This document shows positions 24,701-32,672 of a stretch of 64,000 bases of DNA, in pieces. The position numbers and the translations under genes are program-made. Under the pieces are notes generated by a model. The model was given only the letters and a program-made list of their open reading frames with translations, did no database searches and was not told the DNA's origin. The DNA is from Tenebrio molitor (Eukaryota; Arthropoda; Insecta; Coleoptera; Tenebrionidae): the NCBI RefSeq assembly GCF_963966145.1, contig NC_091046.1, positions 39,060,001 through 39,124,000 of the forward strand, written 5' to 3'. Each line of letters starts with the position of its first letter. The first letter of the stretch is position 1.

Positions 24701-27554
24701 AGTCTTTTGTTTCCGCCACCAAATATGAAAATACCTCTATACAGGGTGGTCCCGATATAACCTGCCAAAAAAATTCTGGGTCATTAGAAGGATCTAACAA
24801 GTCCAAAAAACCCTCCTTCGTTAGGTCCAAAATAATGGGGATAAATTAACCCCTATCCACACCCATTCGACGCTGCTGACCACAAAAATACGTACCTACT
24901 CAGGAATTAATTGTTGGTGTTTGTAAGGATGACAGTATCTAAGCAACATAGGTACCTGTATCGTTTATGACAAATTTCAAATCTGACAAACTAAATCAAA
25001 TTAATGACATTTATTGAAAACGCTGTACACTGCGTGCGTTAATTCACCAGCTTATTTAGGTACAAAAGCTGATTTTGTAGACTGAGATGAATGAGTAATA
25101 AATAAAGTGGTGTTCCTCAGTGTGTAAATAAATGTAGAGGTAGTGTGTGCAAAACTGTGGAAGAACTGTGTAATAAGAGTATCGTCCTAATTGTGGTTAA
25201 ATAGCCAAAATAATGTATTGAATAAATTTATTTACATTTTACATATTCGTACTTTCAACTCTAACTGAGAATATCTACTAACTAATGAAAGGTAAACTAG
25301 ACTAGAAACATTATTTTATAATAAATGTTCTGTGTGCCTTCCGTTGCCATTAAAACACATTTGAGTACGCTGGTACCAATTTTCATAAACAGAATTCAGC
25401 ATTTCTGGGTTTTTACGAATCTGGTTCGCGGCGTCTGTTACGCGTTTCTGGAGTTGGCTTTTTGTATTTATTTCAACTTCGTATACCAAATCTTTCGTGT
25501 GGCCCCAAAAATTAAAATCCAGAGGGGTTAAATGGAGGATCGGGGACGCCATCGTATTGGAATCAGTCAGAACCAACCTCACATAAATGCAGATGTAGCT
25601 CCACAAAAGTACAACGAGACGGAAGGACTCCTTCAGGAAAACGCTCGCCGTATGGTAGCCTTGCCGGTCTTGAATTACCACGTGTTTCGCCATAGAGTAA
25701 ATGCAAATCGGCGTATTCTTGTTTCGTGAATTTCATAACTTTTTGAAGGATTAAATTTAAAATTAAACTTGACAAATGTCATAGGTGTTACAGGTACCGT
25801 TGCTAAAGAAATCGTAGCCAAGTAACCAGAATTACCTTTTTAAAGCCGATTAACTCATTAGCGTACAGCAAATTTTGACCAAATTTTCAATTATTTTTAT
25901 CTCGAAAACGAAAAGACTTTTATTAGAAACTTTTTTTGTGTATGAGTTCTACTCATTGTCACCTATTACTGGATTTCTTCTGGCAGGTTATATCGGGACC
26001 ACCCTGTATAGCAATATTGGTAAATTTTAAAACAGAATCGCACCAAATGACGGCCAAAATTTTTTGGCCGGCATAGTACAATGGCCGGCAAAAAAAATTA
26101 GCCATCATTTAAATGTCAAAAAAGCATTAATTACACATTTGGATTTTGACGTAACACAAAAGTGATGGCTAATTTTTTTTGCCGGCCATTGTACGCCCGC
26201 TGAAATATGTGAAATTTCCAAAAATACGGTCGCGAATTTGTTGCCTGATAAATAATTTTTTGCACATTTTGTAATTTAAACTGACACGCATGACGAATCA
26301 AGTTTTGCCAACCTAAAAATTTTCGTAAAATGTTCCGTGAAATAATGGCTATAAGGACATCCCAGATGATGACGTCGCGTTCGTTAATATGTCTATTAGA
26401 GAATCAAAATGGAGGCAAATTACAAAAAATGAGTTATTATCTGATTCTTACTTACGATGAATTTTCTTTGATGTGCGCTCGAAGCTTTTACCGGAACTAC
26501 AATGGCAGAGGTGCCGAGTTATTGTTATGACGAAATTTTAATATTCAGAAACTTCTTCCTTTTAATGAAAATGATTCCCCACAAGTTTTAGTCTAAAACT
26601 AAAATAAAAAACTTGTCTTTGCAGCCGATCTCTCCGCTCTCTCGTCCCAAATAAGAAGTTCAAGCCGCGATAAGAATGATGTTCATGATAATCATTTTTT
26701 CCACTATTTGCTATTTATGCGTTCGTTCTTGTGGTATTTGCTTTTAATATGTAACGTCGAATCCTAATAAGGAGAGACCTGTTGAATTCAATCAATATTT
26801 CCCCGCAAATGACCTCTGACAACCCATTCCACTGGCAAATGTCGTCGTCACGTGTATTCCACCGCTGTTAATTCCTTGCTGCTGGTACAATCGGTGTGCT
26901 AAACTGTTGATGAACTTGGTTGCAGGAGCGACGCCGCCTCAAGGAGCGCTATCCCAGTTTAGCTTTGGTCTCCACAGACAGAGAACAGTGTGCTTTAATG
27001 CTCAATAACTACGAAGAGTTGCTGCAATCTCGGTTAATTTGCGAAGGAAGATGCGTCCTGGGGGAGGAATGCCCGACGGGCATATGCAGGTCTAAGAACC
27101 AGAATTCGACGGCTCAGGCTCGGTCCAGGCGGCAGAAAAGTGCCAGGTCGAAGTCCGAGATGACGAGAAGTCCGAGCACCGCTAGCACCGCTAGTGGCAG
27201 CGGCGGAAGGCCCCGGTCGGGACCCGCGGGACTTCGCAGCTATTCAGGTGCACTTAATATAATTGTTGGGATGGTGAGAGGTTTTTGGAACTTGGCTTAC
27301 TTCTGTGCACGCTTGATTTCAAGAGCTGCCCCAATGATCGTCTCGTTTATTGTTAATCTAAAGTAAGAAGTGTCTCAGTTTCAGGTTCGGCTCCACCATC
27401 TCGAACGAGTTCCCGCGTAGATTTATCTTCCTTGGGTGTTTCTGGCACCCTTACAGCTCCGACCACCCCTCAAGCAAGCCCTCCAATCTCACCGAAACGG
27501 AGAGGAACAGTCCTGGTGCCTCTCGCGCTGAAAGAGGACGACTTCGACTTATAG
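3776..27554 (+). CDS. Dusp22: Dual-specificity protein phosphatase, DUSP22/DUSP15 type
   Basis: Six coding exons: 3776-3796, 11987-12103, 14674-14798, 15087-15258, 26926-27247, 27385-27554 (927 nt, 308 aa); all phases agree. The protein starts MGNGMNK, identical to the N-myristoylated start of vertebrate DUSP22, then VLPGLYVGNYRDS. General-acid Asp57 lies in ASDSP. The active site is H87-C88-L-A-G-M-S-R94 (HCxxGxSR), with cysteine 88 at the same number as in human DUSP22. The C-terminal part (about residues 146-308) is basic and Ser-rich, as in the insect homologues, and longer than vertebrate DUSP22 (184 aa). The family dephosphorylates Tyr/Thr in JNK-type signalling at membranes. Oddities: intron 1 has a GC donor (AAG|GCAAGT); intron 3 splits the catalytic Cys codon (TG|T); exon 4 could also end at 15252. 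Intron 4 is 11.7 kb and full of transposons. If the last intron is retained, the frame stops at 27366. Confidence 0.92.
4751..5202. repeat. MITE with TACAGGGTGTCAGGGAATGG ends
   Basis: The left end TACAGGGTGTCAGGGAATGG pairs with the right end around 5182-5202 (CCATTCCCTAACTAGTTA). Internal arm blocks also pair: GAATTTCAGGGTGA at about 4780 with TCACCCTGAAATTC at about 5163, and TATGGTCGAACAC at about 4809 with GTTTTCGACCACA at about 5136. About 450 bp in total, no coding capacity. It lies in intron 1 of the phosphatase gene. Confidence 0.75.
5465..5700. repeat. 236-bp near-complete palindromic MITE
   Basis: The left arm begins TAAAGTCCATTCATTTTGTA and the right arm ends with its reverse complement at 5700. 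Both arms are about 90-100 bp and include AATTATGTTTTGTAAATAGT at about 5528 and its complement at about 5614. The sequence TAGGTA occurs on both flanks and may be a target duplication, or the element may simply be flanked by TA. It would form a long perfect-looking hairpin if transcribed with the host intron. Confidence 0.8.
5830..7190 (+). other. T-rich, pyrimidine-skewed intron segment
   Basis: For about 1.3 kb the + strand is dominated by T, with C second, in runs such as CTTTTTTTTTTTCTTCTT, and very little A or G. The reading frames here are low-complexity translations of T-rich DNA (Phe/Leu/Ser/Tyr) and are not genes. It lies in intron 1 of the phosphatase gene. I see no unit length that would make it a clean microsatellite; it may be a decayed pyrimidine tract. 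Confidence 0.6.
7191..9858 (+). other. Intron 1 sequence without a recognised feature
   Basis: No exon-like frame with good splice sites and no long inverted repeat was found. Reading frames of up to 114 codons are low-complexity or random. The GC content around 7900-8500 is a little higher than in neighbouring intron DNA, which could mark conserved regulatory DNA, but nothing specific can be named. Confidence 0.4.
9859..9980. repeat. 122-bp MITE with GGGCGTATTCTGTAA ends
   Basis: The left end GGGCGTATTCTGTAA is matched exactly by TTACAGAATACGCCC at the right end. The interior has a second pairing block (CTAAATTTTAAAGG against CTTTTAAAATTGG-like sequence). There is no coding capacity. It resembles the other GGGC/GGGCC-ended short elements at 29366, 42107 and 44365. 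Confidence 0.8.
10149..10506. repeat. 358-bp MITE (copy 1 of a two-copy family)
   Basis: The left end TACAATATGATCAGCAAAAG and block GGGGCTGCTATGG pair with CCATAGTCGCCCC at about 10462 and TTGATCATATTGTA at the right end. The interior contains GAAAACGTGAGACGTAGC, which recurs as GAAAACGTGAGGCGTAGC near 50163, so a second, more decayed copy lies in PDI intron 1. Confidence 0.7.
10532..11251. repeat. Tc1/mariner-type MITE interrupted by a second MITE
   Basis: The ends are TACAGAGTGATTTTCAAA and, in reverse complement, TACAGTGTGATTTTGAAA. A TA dinucleotide flanks each end (10530-10531 and 11252-11253), as expected for TA target sites. The 253-bp element at 10825-11077 is inserted inside it, which gives the order of insertion. 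Confidence 0.75.
10825..11077 (+). repeat. 253-bp MITE, family with GTACTATTCCGGACACGG ends (copy 1)
   Basis: The element begins GTACTATTCCAGACACGG and ends CGTGTCCGAAATAGTAC. It shares nearly all of its length, in opposite orientation, with 55785-56037, and its right half with 16919-17066. Both complete copies are exactly 253 bp. It is nested in the MITE at 10532-11251. Confidence 0.85.
12104..14673 (+). other. Intron 2 of the phosphatase gene, no recognised feature
   Basis: This 2.57-kb intron runs from GTAAGC at 12104 to CAG at 14671-14673. I found no transposon ends and no exon-like frame with splice sites. The 102-codon frame near 12,900 does not resemble a family I know and has no supporting context. 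Confidence 0.5.
15259..16918 (+). other. Start of intron 4, no recognised feature
   Basis: The frame of exon 4 stays open past the donor to 15696, but the sequence after 15258 does not match the phosphatase family and a good donor (AAG|GTAATT) ends the exon, so this is read-through. No repeat with visible ends was found up to 16918. Confidence 0.5.
16919..17066 (+). repeat. Half copy of the 253-bp MITE family (copy 2)
   Basis: This matches the right half of the copy at 10825-11077 in the same orientation, including AAAAGTTGGGTTAT and AATAAAGGCCAGTTCA, and ends CTTGTCCGGAATAGTAC. The left half is missing, so it is truncated. It abuts the next element at 17064. Confidence 0.8.
17064..17670. 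repeat. 607-bp TIR element abutting the truncated MITE
   Basis: The left end TACAGTTACGGCCACGGAAT and the reverse complement of the right end (TACAATCACAGCCATGGAAT) match over about 29 bp with a few differences. The TAC of the previous element's end is shared with its start. A 90-codon frame inside (17319-17591) is rich in Lys/Ser and unrecognised; I do not call it a gene. Confidence 0.7.
18172..18336. repeat. Short element with TACCGGGTG...CACATCCTGTA ends, next to a second TACAGGGTG end
   Basis: A sequence beginning TACCGGGTGACTATAAATG and ending GACACATCCTGTA is followed immediately by TACAGGGTGATTTTTAAA (from 18337), the start motif of the family at 10532. Two element ends therefore lie back to back. 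The extent of the second element is not clear. Confidence 0.5.
18521..18692. repeat. Palindrome with CACGAGTG motifs (hairpin family copy 1)
   Basis: The left arm ATACCACGAGTAGTCCAAAT pairs with ATTTGGACTACGAGTTGTAT at the right end. Inner arms also pair: TTTTTCAAACTGGT with ACCAGTTTGAAAAA, and CAATTGTGCTTG with CAAGCACAATTG. The loop holds CACGAGTGCGTCAGCACGAGTG. Total 172 bp, nearly all of which can pair. Confidence 0.85.
19002..19177. repeat. Palindrome with ACGAGTG motifs (hairpin family copy 2)
   Basis: The outer arms AATACAACGAGTGGGTACGA and TCGTACCCACGAGTTTGTATT pair, as do TATTTGTTTCTTAAGACAAT and its exact complement. The loop is CACGAGTGAGCGAAGCAAACGAGTG-like, about 25 bases. At 176 bp it is one of the strongest hairpins in the window. 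The flanks (GAATGGAATAGTC) are also inverted relative to sequence just right of copy 1, so copies 1 and 2 may be the two ends of one 657-bp structure. Confidence 0.85.
19812..19898. repeat. Palindrome with CGAGTG motifs (hairpin family copy 3)
   Basis: GGCTTTTTTTGGCA pairs with TGCCAAAAAAAGC, and TTTAAAACTCG pairs with CGAGAGTTTTAAA. The loop is TGAAA and the right arm contains CCACGAGTGCC. A further inverted pair (TTTTTTTGTTCGAC at about 19929 with GTCGAACAAAAAAA at about 20063) follows directly. Confidence 0.7.
20125..20498 (+). pseudogene. Remnant of a reverse-transcriptase-bearing element, C-terminal end
   Basis: An open frame of 110 codons ends at 20498. It reads AAEMACKRKHSKYSSI, then a segment FETLGPWCKEAIDFIN, then FERISLAIQRGNAASIRGTF. 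The pattern (K..KY, ETLG.W...A..F, R.S.A.QRGNAAS..GTF) is one I recall from the extreme C-terminus of reverse-transcriptase-like proteins in invertebrate genomes. Just upstream, VAIVDTLADS in the adjacent frame fits the same family, so there is a frameshift near 20177. No upstream polymerase domain is present, so this is a 3' fragment. The family assignment is from memory and moderate. Confidence 0.55.
20842..20942. repeat. 101-bp MITE, GGGGTCATTATAAATG family (copy A)
   Basis: The element runs from GGGGTCATTATAAATG to ATTATAATGACCCC. The interior GTAACAACTAGTGGGC and CACCTAAAGCATAGCGC recurs almost unchanged at 43978-44082. A longer relative with the same ends lies at 63034-63263. Confidence 0.85.
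20943..23283 (+). other. Intron 4 segment without a recognised feature
   Basis: I found no coding exon, no RNA gene and no long inverted repeat in this 2.3-kb stretch. A small hairpin around GCCCTAATTTCAATTAGG near 21364 is the only local structure I noticed. Confidence 0.4.
23284..23410. repeat. Palindrome with CGAGTG loop (hairpin family copy 4)
   Basis: The left arm TATTAAAAGACAAGTTTCAT followed by AAGACCAGACTTGAAGCAC pairs with GTGCTTCAAGGTCTTATGAA and the T-rich right end. The loop is AACGAGTGGCGTAGCCACGAGTT, itself a small hairpin. Total 127 bp. The CGAGTG plus GCGTAGCC loop links it to the palindromes at 18.5-19.9 kb. Confidence 0.8.
23642..23934 (+). repeat. Dispersed repeat, copy 1 (second copy at 54267)
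   Basis: This shares long blocks with 54267-54585, for example ATTACTCTAAAT, CCTCGTTCTATTCCATTTGT, CTGACATTCACATTTTCAAA and AATACATAAGGGTCGTTTTA. Both copies are in the same orientation. The divergence is high enough that it is not a recent copy. Confidence 0.8.
24365..24739. repeat. 375-bp MITE with about 82-bp terminal inverted repeats
   Basis: The left end TAGAGATATTTTCATATTTG and the right end CAAATATGAAAATACCTCTA are inverted copies. The pairing continues inward through GGCGGAAACAAAAGACTGA and GTCAGTGTCA. There is no coding capacity. Its right end touches the next element. Confidence 0.8.
24740..26008 (-). mobile_element. 1.27-kb Tc1/mariner-superfamily element, internally deleted
   Basis: The ends are TACAGGGTGGTCCCGATATA and its exact reverse complement, with the match continuing through ACCTGCCA (28 bp). 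TA flanks both ends (24738-24739 and 26009-26010), the expected target site. A 3' transposase fragment is encoded on the minus strand (25316-25693). At 1.27 kb and with the front of the transposase missing or scrambled, this copy cannot be autonomous. Confidence 0.85.
25316..25693 (-). pseudogene. Transposase C-terminal fragment (IS630/Tc1-mariner superfamily, DDE_3-like)
   Basis: The minus-strand frame contains LTPLDFNFWGHTKDLVYE, the motif around the last catalytic acidic residue in this transposase group (typically SPDLTPLDFFLWG). It ends with C-F-N-G-N-G-R-H-T-E-H-L-L, matching the usual C-x(4)NGGHFEHLL terminus. The first 50 or so residues do not resemble the family, so the frame is a composite read through damaged sequence. 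The SPD motif is altered (SPILHLTP), consistent with decay. Confidence 0.75.
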
Positions 27555-29365
27555 CCCTCACCTCTAGACGACGAGGTCGTTCGCCAGCGCTAATCAAAGA
27601 AACTCTAGGGGTTACGATAGGTTATAAGTACACTGATGTTGAAGCGCTTTTAAGCATGGCAGAAGGTAACAAAGGTGCAACATTTTTGTTGGTTGTGATT
27701 TTCGACTAAAGAATTTATACACACCGTGGCCACTAGCAGCTTGTTGCTAAAATTATATAAGGAAACACTGCTTATATTCCATCCGTGTCGTGTGTAGGAA
27801 ACGTAGTTCCATTTTAGACAATTTAGGAAAATATGTGGTATATTGTAACTCATCATATCGTCACAACTCACCGTCAACGACTGATTTTTTTAATACATAC
27901 CGGCTATTATCAAGAATTATCAGTTAACGAATTTAGCGGTGTTGTAAGCTGGAAGTCGTCCAACTTTTAATTTGAACTTTGCACTAAGAGTTATGCACCA
28001 CGTTAATTTCACAAGAATTATCTCTTGAATTTGGAGTATTTCTTATATTTTCGTCTTTAAACCAAATCTGTCACGAAATCGTCGTTAAATTTTTCTGCAC
28101 AAAACCACCGCATTTACAAGTAGCACAGATTACGATCTCGATGGATTGATTTCCGAATACGTCAGAAAATCAATAAAGATGTAATTCCTAAAATATTTTC
28201 TTGCCTTGTATAAATCGGGTTGGTTTCTGAGCCAAGAACGTCGGAAATATCTTTCGTTATAAATATGTATATCTAAAACTGCGTTAGTTTTTCACTGCGA
28301 ACAGAATTTTTTGTTAGGTGTTATTAGTGTTGTTACGTTTGAAAATAATAATGCCAAAAAGACATCATTCCGTATAGAGTACCGTAGTAAATTTGATTAT
28401 ACAATTTTATATAAAAGAAACGAGATATATATTTATATATAAATAAAAAAGAGGTAAAACAACAAAGTTAAAATATTGCAAATCAGAACTGATACGTTTT
28501 CCGTTTCTGATCAAAAAATATTCTTGAAATTTATCTTCGATTTAAATTTAAATAATCTGTACATATCCTTGCGAAAATTCGTGGATTATAAAAACTCTCT
28601 CGATAAGCCCAAAGTGAATTGAATAATAATGATAGGTAACTATTAAAATTTAAAAACTCTAAATTAGAATTTCTACTGAGAATGAGATTTATTGTATAGA
28701 AAGATCAATACTTTTTGGTCCGACCTGTGACAATCAGTGAATATTTTATTTTATTTTCTACCCATTTTCTGTCGAACCATAATATTCCATTCTAAAACTA
28801 TAGATACTATTGTTTCCCTTAATATTTCAATTTTATTTACCAAAAAAGAGATAAATCGTCCAGTACCTACTATATTATTTCCATAGATGTAGTGCGATTA
28901 TCGCTTTACTTAATCAAAAGATATTGATAAAATGGAATACGTGTATAGCCACTTTTAATACCAAATATTATCCAGGAGAAAAATCCAAAAATTAGTAAAT
29001 GTAATACACTAATTGAGCCCCAGTCGTACTATGTCTTTGAAAATTCGCTATATTTGCGTCGACATAACGCTAACTAGAAAAGGGAGCAACATTAGAAGGA
29101 CAACGATGGTAAAGCTCATCCATTATAGACCTGAATTCTGAATTGTCATATGTCAAGCAGTCAAGCTCACGTTAGGTTGGCACTAGTGACAACATTACTA
29201 GCAACGCCATTTTTTATTTGTGACGGCAATTTGAAACAAATGAAAGCTCAAAAATTTTGACAAGTTCTTTACATCATTTGCGACGAATTACCTAATTCTG
29301 AATGAATTTCTCTTTTAGTTTTTGCAAATAAAAATTCTCTATTTCGTATTTTGACACAAATGACA
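27555..29365 (+). other. 3' flank of the phosphatase gene, no recognised gene
   Basis: The first part is probably 3' untranslated region. Short AT-rich tracts (ATATATATTTATATATAAAT near 28428) and ordinary AT-rich DNA follow. I could not place a polyadenylation site with confidence and see no coding exon. Confidence 0.4.
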
Positions 29366-29539
29366 ATGGGCCGTATCACGACACCGTTATTAAAGTTTCC
29401 GATAACTAGAGTTGTGATTAAAATAAACATAAAACGATATAGATTTATGCAATTATAACGTGCCAGAAAGAGATGAATGCGTCGCCATCGCAATTAGAGT
29501 CATGATTAAATTTAATAAGGGTGTCGTGATACGGCCCAT
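29366..29539. repeat. 174-bp MITE with ATGGGCCGTATCACGACACC ends
   Basis: The left end ATGGGCCGTATCACGACACC matches GGTGTCGTGATACGGCCCAT at the right end exactly. The interior pairs imperfectly (TTATTAAAGTTT with AAATTTAATAAGG). It lies between genes and has no coding capacity. Confidence 0.85.
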
Positions 29540-31400
29540 AGTTTAGTAGATTCTGACCTTGAATTTGACAATTCAGGGATAGAATGGACGAGTTGTAATA
29601 ACACTTTACTGTTGCATTCTATGCATATAAATACCTTGTCCAATCTGCTCAACACGCTTTAATTCACAAACTGATTGTGCTTTTATTTTTGCTCCCAACG
29701 TTATACCTATATACAATTTACATACAACAATTTCAACAGATTGCACAAGATCAACAAAGAACTAAACATCTAAAAAACACAAGCAATAGGCCCTTTGTGT
29801 GTTCTGATTTGTCAAATAAATTGTTAACTTCTAAAAATGCAAAAAAGTTGTTTTACTAATTAAAAAATATATACTGAAGACATTTGTAACGCAAATAAAT
29901 TATGAAATTGTAATAAGAGCAATGATTTTTACCACTGTGGAAATAGGAAATAGTGCTCAAAACTGGCTTAGTGAAAATAATCATATAGCACAATTTAAAT
30001 TAGTGATAATGTTACATATTTTATTAGAAGAGTAGGTTGTTGTTCTTGGTGCTGGTCGCCAGATTCATTGCAATAATGTACACATTTGTTATTAGTTTAT
30101 CGTGCAGTTAAATACTGTTAAGAATTGCACTGTAGGTATATTTTCTATGTAGGTATTCCTACAAAACAGGATTTGTAGTTTTGTAGCTGTTAAAAATGCG
30201 ACAGAAAAAGAAGAGTCGCCAAAGATGACTTGTTTGTACCTACTACAGTTTTATTACTTTGTCTGAACGTAAGTGAAAAGGTTGACCCGAGCAATTATTA
30301 TTGGTTAGTGTTATAATAGGTAGGTAGTGATATTTTTTTATACATTAAATTGCTGTTTTTGGCAAGATGCAAAAGATGTGTGAACAAGATGGAAACATGT
30401 TACGTCTATTAAAAAGAGTCGAATATGATTCTAAAGTCATTTCAATTGAGTAACACATGCACAAAAATTGTTTATATCTGTACCAGACAATTGGTAATAA
30501 TGTAAATAATATTTAGAATACTTACTAAAAAATAAATCGCTGTTAGGGACTGACAAGACGGCAGAAATGATATTAGCGGAGGTAGTTTTACGAAAGATTT
30601 TTTTCTGAATCAGCACTCGTCCAGCGAATGCGGATTTGGTAAAAAATTTCTTTCATCTGCAATTTTACCTGCGCTGATACGTGAGTGATAGGGAACAATC
30701 AAGTGTTGATATTACAAAATATTATTGTTAAATTGAAAGTACAAAATAATTTTATATTGCTATATTTGTATTTGTATAGCTTTAAATTAATATAACGCAC
30801 ACTTTGTGTTTTTAAGTATAATACGCTTTGGAATGGGTTGTTAAATTAATACAGTGTGGAACAAAATCAGCTGCTCGTTGCGAATAATTGAAAGGGTTAC
30901 TTTCCTTTTATGCCATTGTGAATGATTTACCGTGTATGAAAACTGTTTTTAATGATTAAAAAATTATGGTCACGAATTACGCTATATTTTTGTTCCTCAC
31001 TGCGTAACGTAATACACGTTAATTGTAGAAGTGCCCTTATTTGTGTTGCGGTTTCTGAGTCTTTATTATTCAAAGTAGATGACCAAAGTTCAGAGTTCGC
31101 GGAGCAATGACATGATTTGTTATAATAAATCTGGTGCGCGTGCCTCAGAGCAAATCGTCCAAAAATTTTTACAGTTGTGCTTTCATGCACGCGCATGAGG
31201 TTCATTTTATACAGACTGATTTGAATTCGTTTGCCTAAACGAGTGTCCATTCTGGGCTTTTGGCATCTGCAGTTTTAAATAAAAAATCATTTACATCTGA
31301 AAATTGTCAATAAAGAATAAAACTACAATGTTTTTTTTGTCTTTTCCTTATGTGCACACTTTATTTGCAACACCTTCATTCAACAGCATATTGTTGAACT
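29540..31400. other. Intergenic stretch without a recognised gene
   Basis: No frame here has family resemblance. A 107-codon frame at 30927-31250 (minus) is not supported by splice sites or a known domain. It is probably spacer between the phosphatase and EMC8/9 genes. Confidence 0.4.
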
Positions 31401-31536
31401 TTAACATATAAAATTTATTCTATAGCATTCAATACTTTTCTAGAACAATAAATAAAACAATAATACAAAACATGTTTTTTAAACTGGTTTACTTGACCCT
31501 CTCAGTTACACCAGTTTTTAATCAGTGTGTTAATAT

Positions 31537-32257
31537 TCAGTTATATATGGCTACCAAATTGTCTACTTCCTCATTGAGTTCAGGGTTCATCCAGTCTAAA
31601 CTGATATTATCTAGATGATTATCAAAATCAACAATTAAATTGTGCCCATTTTTCTCTAAGAGCTGTGAACATATATCTAAAGTTGTATCTGGTTTTAAAC
31701 AAATACGATTTGTATCTGACAGTTTGTAACTACCATCTACAAACTGTGCCACTTTTAATGCAACATTATCCATTTGAATTCCCAATTTACTATTATCAAC
31801 CTAAAAAACAAACTTTCAAATTTCTTTGCAAGCATAGAACAATATAATTTTTACCACAACCAAACATGATGATGGATAATTAGACGTTAATTTATCAGAT
31901 ATTCGGTGGTTTGCTTTTTCAAAAGAACAATCTCTTACATTTTCTAAAGCTGTGTAGTATCCGGAGATTACTAAACCATTTTGTGAAGCTAGTTCGTCAA
32001 TCTTCAAATAATGCAATTTAAAGAGATGTCATAAATTACTTTGAGGCTGAATTTACCTGCATCAATGCTATTTCTGCCATAGGAGTTAAATTAAGAGCAA
32101 TGTGGAACAGGGGAACAGCATCCACAAATTCAATTTCCTTGCCCTTCGTCGTCGACGATTTTGACAATAACACTCCGTTGATAGAACAATGGGGGTATTT
32201 TGCTGCATGTAAGATAATTTTACAATATGCTCTAGCTGAAAACGTTATTTCAGACAT
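31537..32257 (-). CDS. EMC8: ER membrane protein complex subunit 8/9
   Basis: Three exons on the minus strand: 32257-32057, 32001-31855 and 31800-31537; all junctions are GT-AG and phase 0, giving 203 aa, the usual length. The order of conserved blocks is YCKIILHAAKYPHCSINGVL near the N-terminus, VDAVPLFHIALNLTPM, VISGYYTALENVRD, and near the end LIVDFDNHLDNISLDW-NPELN. This is the UPF0172 (EMC8/EMC9) fold, an MPN-like domain without the JAMM metal motif. The EMC inserts tail-anchored and multipass proteins into the ER membrane, with subunit 8/9 on the cytosolic side. A poly(A) signal on the minus strand is visible near 31411. The start faces the JmjC gene 415 bp away. Confidence 0.94.
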
Positions 32258-32672
32258 GATTATCGATTGTTGAATAAAATCAACACAAATTTAAGGTTAA
32301 CAAGTTAACATTTAGCGCAATGACGTAGCACTTGAGCGTGACATTTAAATTCGACACTTGTTCAAGCGTACCACACACGCAATAGAAGAATATTAAATTC
32401 CTAAGTTGATCCTCCCCTATTTAATTAATTAAATTTAATTAAAATACAATTAATTATTTTGTTCCCGCTACATCGCAAAATCGTTTTTCTCAACGATTTT
32501 AAGGTGAATTTTTTGATTTAGTGAAAATGAAAGTTGTGTGACGTTCCAATATGACGTAAAAAAACACACATGTCAGTCATGTCACCTGTTTTTATGTCAC
32601 ACACGTCAGTATTTGACTATTTGTCAGTGTGACGTATGAAAATATGTCGAATGATAATATTTCGACAATGAA
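32258..32672. promoter_or_regulatory. Divergent promoter with five TGACGT sites
   Basis: This 415-bp gap separates the start codons of EMC8/9 (-) and the JmjC gene (+). TGACGT occurs at 32321-32326, 32539-32544, 32552-32557 and 32630-32635, and in reverse at 32603-32608. TGACGT is the core of CREB/ATF/XBP1-type bZIP sites (established). That these are functional, and act on both genes, is inference. Confidence 0.5.

Larger units (their letters stand above)
23942..26194. mobile_element. Nested transposon complex inside intron 4
   Basis: Sequence around 23942-24003 (GGCGGCCAAAAAATTTTGGC) is repeated in inverted orientation at about 26048-26103, and 26073-26194 is itself a palindrome with 36-bp arms around GCCGGCAAAAAAAATTAGCC. 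Between these lie, in order, a 375-bp MITE (24365-24739) and a 1.27-kb TIR element with a broken transposase (24740-26008). I infer three or four successive insertions into one spot. Confidence 0.6.

Noticed and set aside
30927..31250. 107-codon minus-strand frame in the spacer before EMC8/9
   Set aside because: No domain, no poly(A) or splice support; likely chance.
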